Below are positions 13,621 to 16,278 of a stretch of 16,278 nucleotides of DNA, one piece after another. The stretch is from Flavobacteriales bacterium UBA720. GTDB lineage: Bacteria > Bacteroidota > Bacteroidia > Flavobacteriales > Weeksellaceae. The stretch covers positions 6,622 through 22,899 of the forward strand of contig DBLQ01000053.1 of the NCBI GenBank assembly GCA_002297505.1, written 5' to 3'. The notes beneath the pieces were generated by a model. That model worked only from the letters and a program-made list of their open reading frames with translations, was not told the DNA's origin and made no database searches. Numbering within the stretch: position 1 is the first letter of the stretch; each line of letters opens with the position of its first letter. A program made the translations under genes and the position numbers.

Positions 13621-14274
13621 ATGCTGACAAAAGAACAAATCGCACAACGCATCTCCAGAGAATTGAAAGACGGCATGTATGTCAACCTCGGAATCGGGAT
13701 TCCGACTTTGGTGGCCAATTACGTTCCGGAGAATATTTCGGTAGAATTTCAGAGTGAAAATGGCGTTCTCGGAATGGGACCGTTTCCTTTCGAAGGCGAA
13801 GAAGATGCAGATCTGATTAATGCCGGAAAACAGACGATTACGATTCTTCCTGGCGGTTCTTTTTTTGATTCGGCTTTCAGTTTTGGGATGATCAGAAGCC
13901 AGAAAGTAGATTTGACGATTCTTGGCGCAATGGAAGTGTCCGAAAATGGTGACATTGCCAATTGGAAAATCCCAGGCAAAATGGTGAAGGGAATGGGTGG
14001 CGCAATGGATCTGGTGGCATCGGCAGAAAATATCATCGTTGCCATGATGCACGTGAACAAAGCTGGCGAATCCAAAATACTTAAGAAGTGCACACTTCCC
14101 TTAACTGGTGTGAATTGCGTTAAAAAAGTAGTGACAGAATTAGCAGTTATGGAAATTACCGATCAAGGTTTCAAACTACTGGAAAGAGCGCCTGGAATAT
14201 CTGTAGAAGATATTATCAAAGCCACAGAAGCGGATTTAATCATAGAAGGCGACATTCCGGAGATGCAGTTCTAA
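13621..14274 (+). CDS. scoB: 3-oxoacid CoA transferase subunit B (SCOT type)
   Basis: Subunit B of the CoA transferase whose subunit A is at 10070, 217 residues. It carries the catalytic glutamate that forms the enzyme-CoA thioester, expected at E46 in the motif SENGVLGMG (45-53). Other family motifs are NLGIGIPTLVANYV (22-35), LPGGSFFDSAFSFGMIR, GAMEVSENGDIANWKIPGK and KGMGGAMDLV. The open frame reaches back to 13537, but MLTKEQIAQRISREL at 13621 is the family start, and the extra 28 residues are not family-like. It begins 119 bases from the divergent ABC exporter start. It needs its own promoter; only an imperfect TATATTG (13596-13602) is visible. It ends before the shared terminator at 14302. 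Confidence 0.95.
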   Translation: MLTKEQIAQRISRELKDGMYVNLGIGIPTLVANYVPENISVEFQSENGVLGMGPFPFEGEEDADLINAGKQTITILPGGSFFDSAFSFGMIRSQKVDLTILGAMEVSENGDIANWKIPGKMVKGMGGAMDLVASAENIIVAMMHVNKAGESKILKKCTLPLTGVNCVKKVVTELAVMEITDQGFKLLERAPGISVEDIIKATEADLIIEGDIPEMQF

Positions 14275-14301
14275 ATAAAACGAAGGAATTATCAATAATA
14301 A

Positions 14302-14334
14302 AAAATTCGCAAAGTAAAAAACTCTGCGAATTTT
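14302..14334. terminator. Bidirectional terminator between CoA transferase B and DUF4197 genes
   Basis: AAAATTCGCAAAG (14302-14314) pairs with CTCTGCGAATTTT (14322-14334) with one A-C mismatch, around a 7-base loop. On the minus strand the stem runs into a six-T run, so it fits the DUF4197 gene ending at 14379. On plus it is 27 bases after the CoA transferase stop. Confidence 0.8.
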
Positions 14335-14378
14335 AATTATTCTCTCGAACTCCGAAACTCTCAAACATTCCGACCCGA

Positions 14379-15140
14379 TTACTTCTTCACTGCTCCGAAA
14401 ACTTTCTCCAGAAGGGAAGTGGTTCGCATTGCTGCATTGTTCCGGATGCCAGTCTCTTTTTCTGCCACCATTTTGAAAACACCATTGATGGTTTCTGTGG
14501 TCACATATTCATTCAAATCCGTAGTTACAGCCTGACCGGTCAATAGGTTATATTTTGAGATCAGATTTTTCCAGACCTTATCAGCGCCCAATTTTCCGAG
14601 AGAAGCTTTTACTTTTGGCTGAAAAGCAGTAAACAGCTGGCTCTGGGTTTTGGTTTGAAGATAATTGGTGGCGGCTGTATTGCTTCCCAATAGAATGTTT
14701 TTTGCATCCGTAATGGTCATGGATGTAATGGCATTGGCAAAAATAGGTGTAGCTTCTGTAACGGCATCTTCCGCAGCTCTGTTAAGTAACTTGACACCTT
14801 GGTCGGCCAAACTACCTAAGCCCAGCGTTCGTAAAGTCGTATCAATTTTTCTCAGTTTTTCCGGCATCAGGATTTTTACCAGTTCATTTTTATAAAACCC
14901 GTCCGTCACGCCCAACTTCTTGACGCCTTCAGTAACACCGAGATTAAGCGCCTGTTTTAGTCCGGATGAAATTTCACTTTGGGAAATGTTGCCCAGATTA
15001 ACATTGGAGCTTGAGGTTGCTGTACCATTATTGGTAGAATTAGGATAATTGGTTTTGATTTGGCCAAGATCCACGCCGGTACGCTGTTTCAGGATGCTGT
15101 TCAGTACATCTCCCAACTGGGCCTGCGCTGCAGTAGACAT
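14379..15140 (-). CDS. DUF4197 family protein, signal peptide out of frame
   Basis: A 253-residue open frame that I recognise as DUF4197. Family-like segments are ISSGLKQALNLGVTEGVKKLG, EKLRKIDTTLRTLGLGSLAD, LNRAAEDAVTEATPIFANAI, MTITDAKNILLGSNTAATNYL and LNEYVTTETINGVFKMVAEKE. The function of the family is not known to me; members are usually exported. In this frame the first Met starts MSTAAQAQ, which is only the tail of a signal peptide. The missing 12 residues (MKKYYLIAIGLF) are encoded directly upstream but in another frame, because of one extra A in the run at 15168-15174. With six A residues the gene would be 265 residues starting at 15177. As written, translation from 15140 would give a protein without a working signal peptide. 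Confidence 0.85.
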   Translation of the reverse strand: MSTAAQAQLGDVLNSILKQRTGVDLGQIKTNYPNSTNNGTATSSSNVNLGNISQSEISSGLKQALNLGVTEGVKKLGVTDGFYKNELVKILMPEKLRKIDTTLRTLGLGSLADQGVKLLNRAAEDAVTEATPIFANAITSMTITDAKNILLGSNTAATNYLQTKTQSQLFTAFQPKVKASLGKLGADKVWKNLISKYNLLTGQAVTTDLNEYVTTETINGVFKMVAEKETGIRNNAAMRTTSLLEKVFGAVKK

Positions 15141-15177
15141 GAATAATCCGATGGCGATTAAATAATATTTTTTTCAT
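15141..15177 (-). other. Frameshifted signal-peptide start of the DUF4197 gene
   Basis: On the minus strand an ATG at 15177-15175 is followed by seven A residues (15174-15168). Read from this ATG the frame does not join the DUF4197 frame. Removing one A gives MKKYYLIAIGLF joined to MSTAAQAQLGDV, a textbook signal peptide. This is either a homopolymer sequencing error or a real frameshift or phase-variable tract. Confidence 0.8.
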
Positions 15178-15278
15178 TGCGTTCTATTTTTTACTGAAAA
15201 TTAGATGAATTATTGAGACCGATGTTAAATGCCTGTTTAATTCAAACTAAATATTCACGTGTTCTAGCATCATAAAGA

Positions 15279-16278
15279 CTAACTTTGATTTCTCAAAATA
15301 ACATCGTACAAATCCTGTCTTCTGTCCGATAAGGTCCGTACCGCACCGTTGTGATGCAATTCTTTCAGAAGATTGAGATCCACGTCTACAATCAGGGTCA
15401 TCTCTGTATTGGGTGTCGCTTCGCCTTTTATGGCGTTAGACGGAAAGGCAAAGTCCGAAGGTGTAAAGACCGCTGCCTGCCCAAACTGGATGTCCATATT
15501 ATTCACACCCGGTAAATTCCCGACACAGCCTGCAATGGCCACATAACATTCGTTTTCTATCGCTCTGGCGGCAGCACAATGCCGCACGCGTGTGTAAGCA
15601 TTTTGCGTATCGGTAAGATAGGGAACAAAGAGAATTTTCATGCCCTGGTCCGCCAGCAGCCTCGGCAGTTCCGGAAACTCGACGTCGTAGCATATAATGA
15701 TTCCGATCTTGCCACAATCCGTATCAAAAACCTTGATCTCATTCCCGCCGGTCATGCCATAATATTTACGTTCATTTGGCGTAATGTGGACTTTCCGGTA
15801 TTCGTCTATTTTGCCGTCGCGGTGCAGCAGGTAACTGACGTTATACAGTTTGCCGTCTTCCAGGATAGGCATGCTTCCGGAGATGATATTGACGTTATAA
15901 CTCACAGCTAGTTCAGAGATTTTATCTTTGATGTCTTCTGTCAGTTCGGAAAGTTTCTCCATAGATTCACGCTCGTTCATATGATTAAAAGGCGCAAGCA
16001 GAGGTGTGTTGAACAGCTCCGGAAACAGACAGAAATCCGATTGATAACCGGCCACCGCATCAACAAAGAATTCCACCTGATTGTAAAAATCTTCCAGATT
16101 TTTCAGAGATCGCATCTGCCACTGGATCAGTCCGAGCCGGATTACGCTGTCCTGCATGGCATTTTTCTTTGCTGTGTAATAGATGTTGTTCCATTGGAGG
16201 AGAACAGCGTATTCCTCCGATTCCGTGTCGCCCTTCAGGTAACCCTTCAGGATTTTCACAGGAGAGAAATTATTGCCA
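15279..16278 (-). CDS. Carbon-nitrogen hydrolase, partial; probable GNAT/nitrilase fusion
   Basis: The C-terminal part of a nitrilase-superfamily amidohydrolase; the 5' end is outside the window. A GTG at 16259 could be read as a start, but the frame stays open to the edge and encodes GNNFSP before VKILKGYLKGD. That stretch resembles the linker of the known GNAT acetyltransferase/carbon-nitrogen hydrolase fusion proteins. Counting from the GTG, the hydrolase triad is E81 (in LFPELF), K156 (in YRKVHITPNE) and C190 (in ICYDVEFPE). Other family segments are RVRHCAAARAIENECYVAIAG and NTEMTLIVDVDL. It would hydrolyse an amide or nitrile C-N bond in the cytoplasm; the substrate is unknown. The fusion is inferred from the open frame and from memory of homologues; the acetyltransferase domain itself is not visible. 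Confidence 0.9.
   Translation of the reverse strand, partial: GNNFSPVKILKGYLKGDTESEEYAVLLQWNNIYYTAKKNAMQDSVIRLGLIQWQMRSLKNLEDFYNQVEFFVDAVAGYQSDFCLFPELFNTPLLAPFNHMNERESMEKLSELTEDIKDKISELAVSYNVNIISGSMPILEDGKLYNVSYLLHRDGKIDEYRKVHITPNERKYYGMTGGNEIKVFDTDCGKIGIIICYDVEFPELPRLLADQGMKILFVPYLTDTQNAYTRVRHCAAARAIENECYVAIAGCVGNLPGVNNMDIQFGQAAVFTPSDFAFPSNAIKGEATPNTEMTLIVDVDLNLLKELHHNGAVRTLSDRRQDLYDVILRNQS

Overview
The window looks like chromosomal DNA of a flavobacterium in or near Chryseobacterium (Bacteroidota, Flavobacteriia). This is inferred from moderately low GC, the lack of Shine-Dalgarno sequences before most genes, and short spacing from TAnnTTTG -7 elements (the Bacteroidota sigma-A type) to start codons. 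Several protein types fit too: SCOT-type CoA transferase subunits, an S1/P1 nuclease, a GNAT/nitrilase fusion, DUF1543 and DUF4197 proteins. No rRNA, tRNA, CRISPR array, transposase or phage gene was seen. Most of the window is ordinary housekeeping sequence.

Layout. 1-1033: a two-gene plus-strand unit (DUF1543 protein, secreted NTF2-like protein) ending in a terminator. 1131-4852: the two AIR-carboxylation genes of purine synthesis, purK and purE, both on plus, separated by two minus-strand genes (an alanine-rich lipoprotein and an EamA-type exporter). A GNAT acetyltransferase follows purE. 4933-5727: a minus-strand secreted S1/P1 nuclease with all nine expected zinc ligands. 5728-6066: a 339-base gap. 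6067-9671: uvrA, then a 63-residue lipoprotein and a small exported protein. 9672-10069: a terminator and a striking 217-base element made of two nested inverted repeats. 10070-14274: the two subunits of a 3-oxoacid CoA transferase on plus, split by about 2.85 kb that holds a minus-strand lipoprotein with YD-like repeats and a minus-strand ABC exporter. 14379-16278: minus-strand genes for a DUF4197 protein, whose signal peptide is put out of frame by one base in an A7 run, and a carbon-nitrogen hydrolase that runs off the window edge and is probably the C-terminal half of a GNAT/nitrilase fusion.

How the genes work together. PurK and PurE act in sequence (AIR to N5-CAIR to CAIR). The two CoA transferase subunits form one enzyme. 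UvrA works in nucleotide excision repair with UvrB and UvrC encoded elsewhere. The other genes appear to be single functions. Convergent gene pairs share bidirectional hairpin terminators.

I found no convincing undescribed multi-gene system. The observations most worth following up are the nested inverted-repeat element (9743-9959), the frameshifted signal peptide at 15168-15174, the split CoA transferase locus with its AT-rich lipoprotein, and the palindrome in front of purK.
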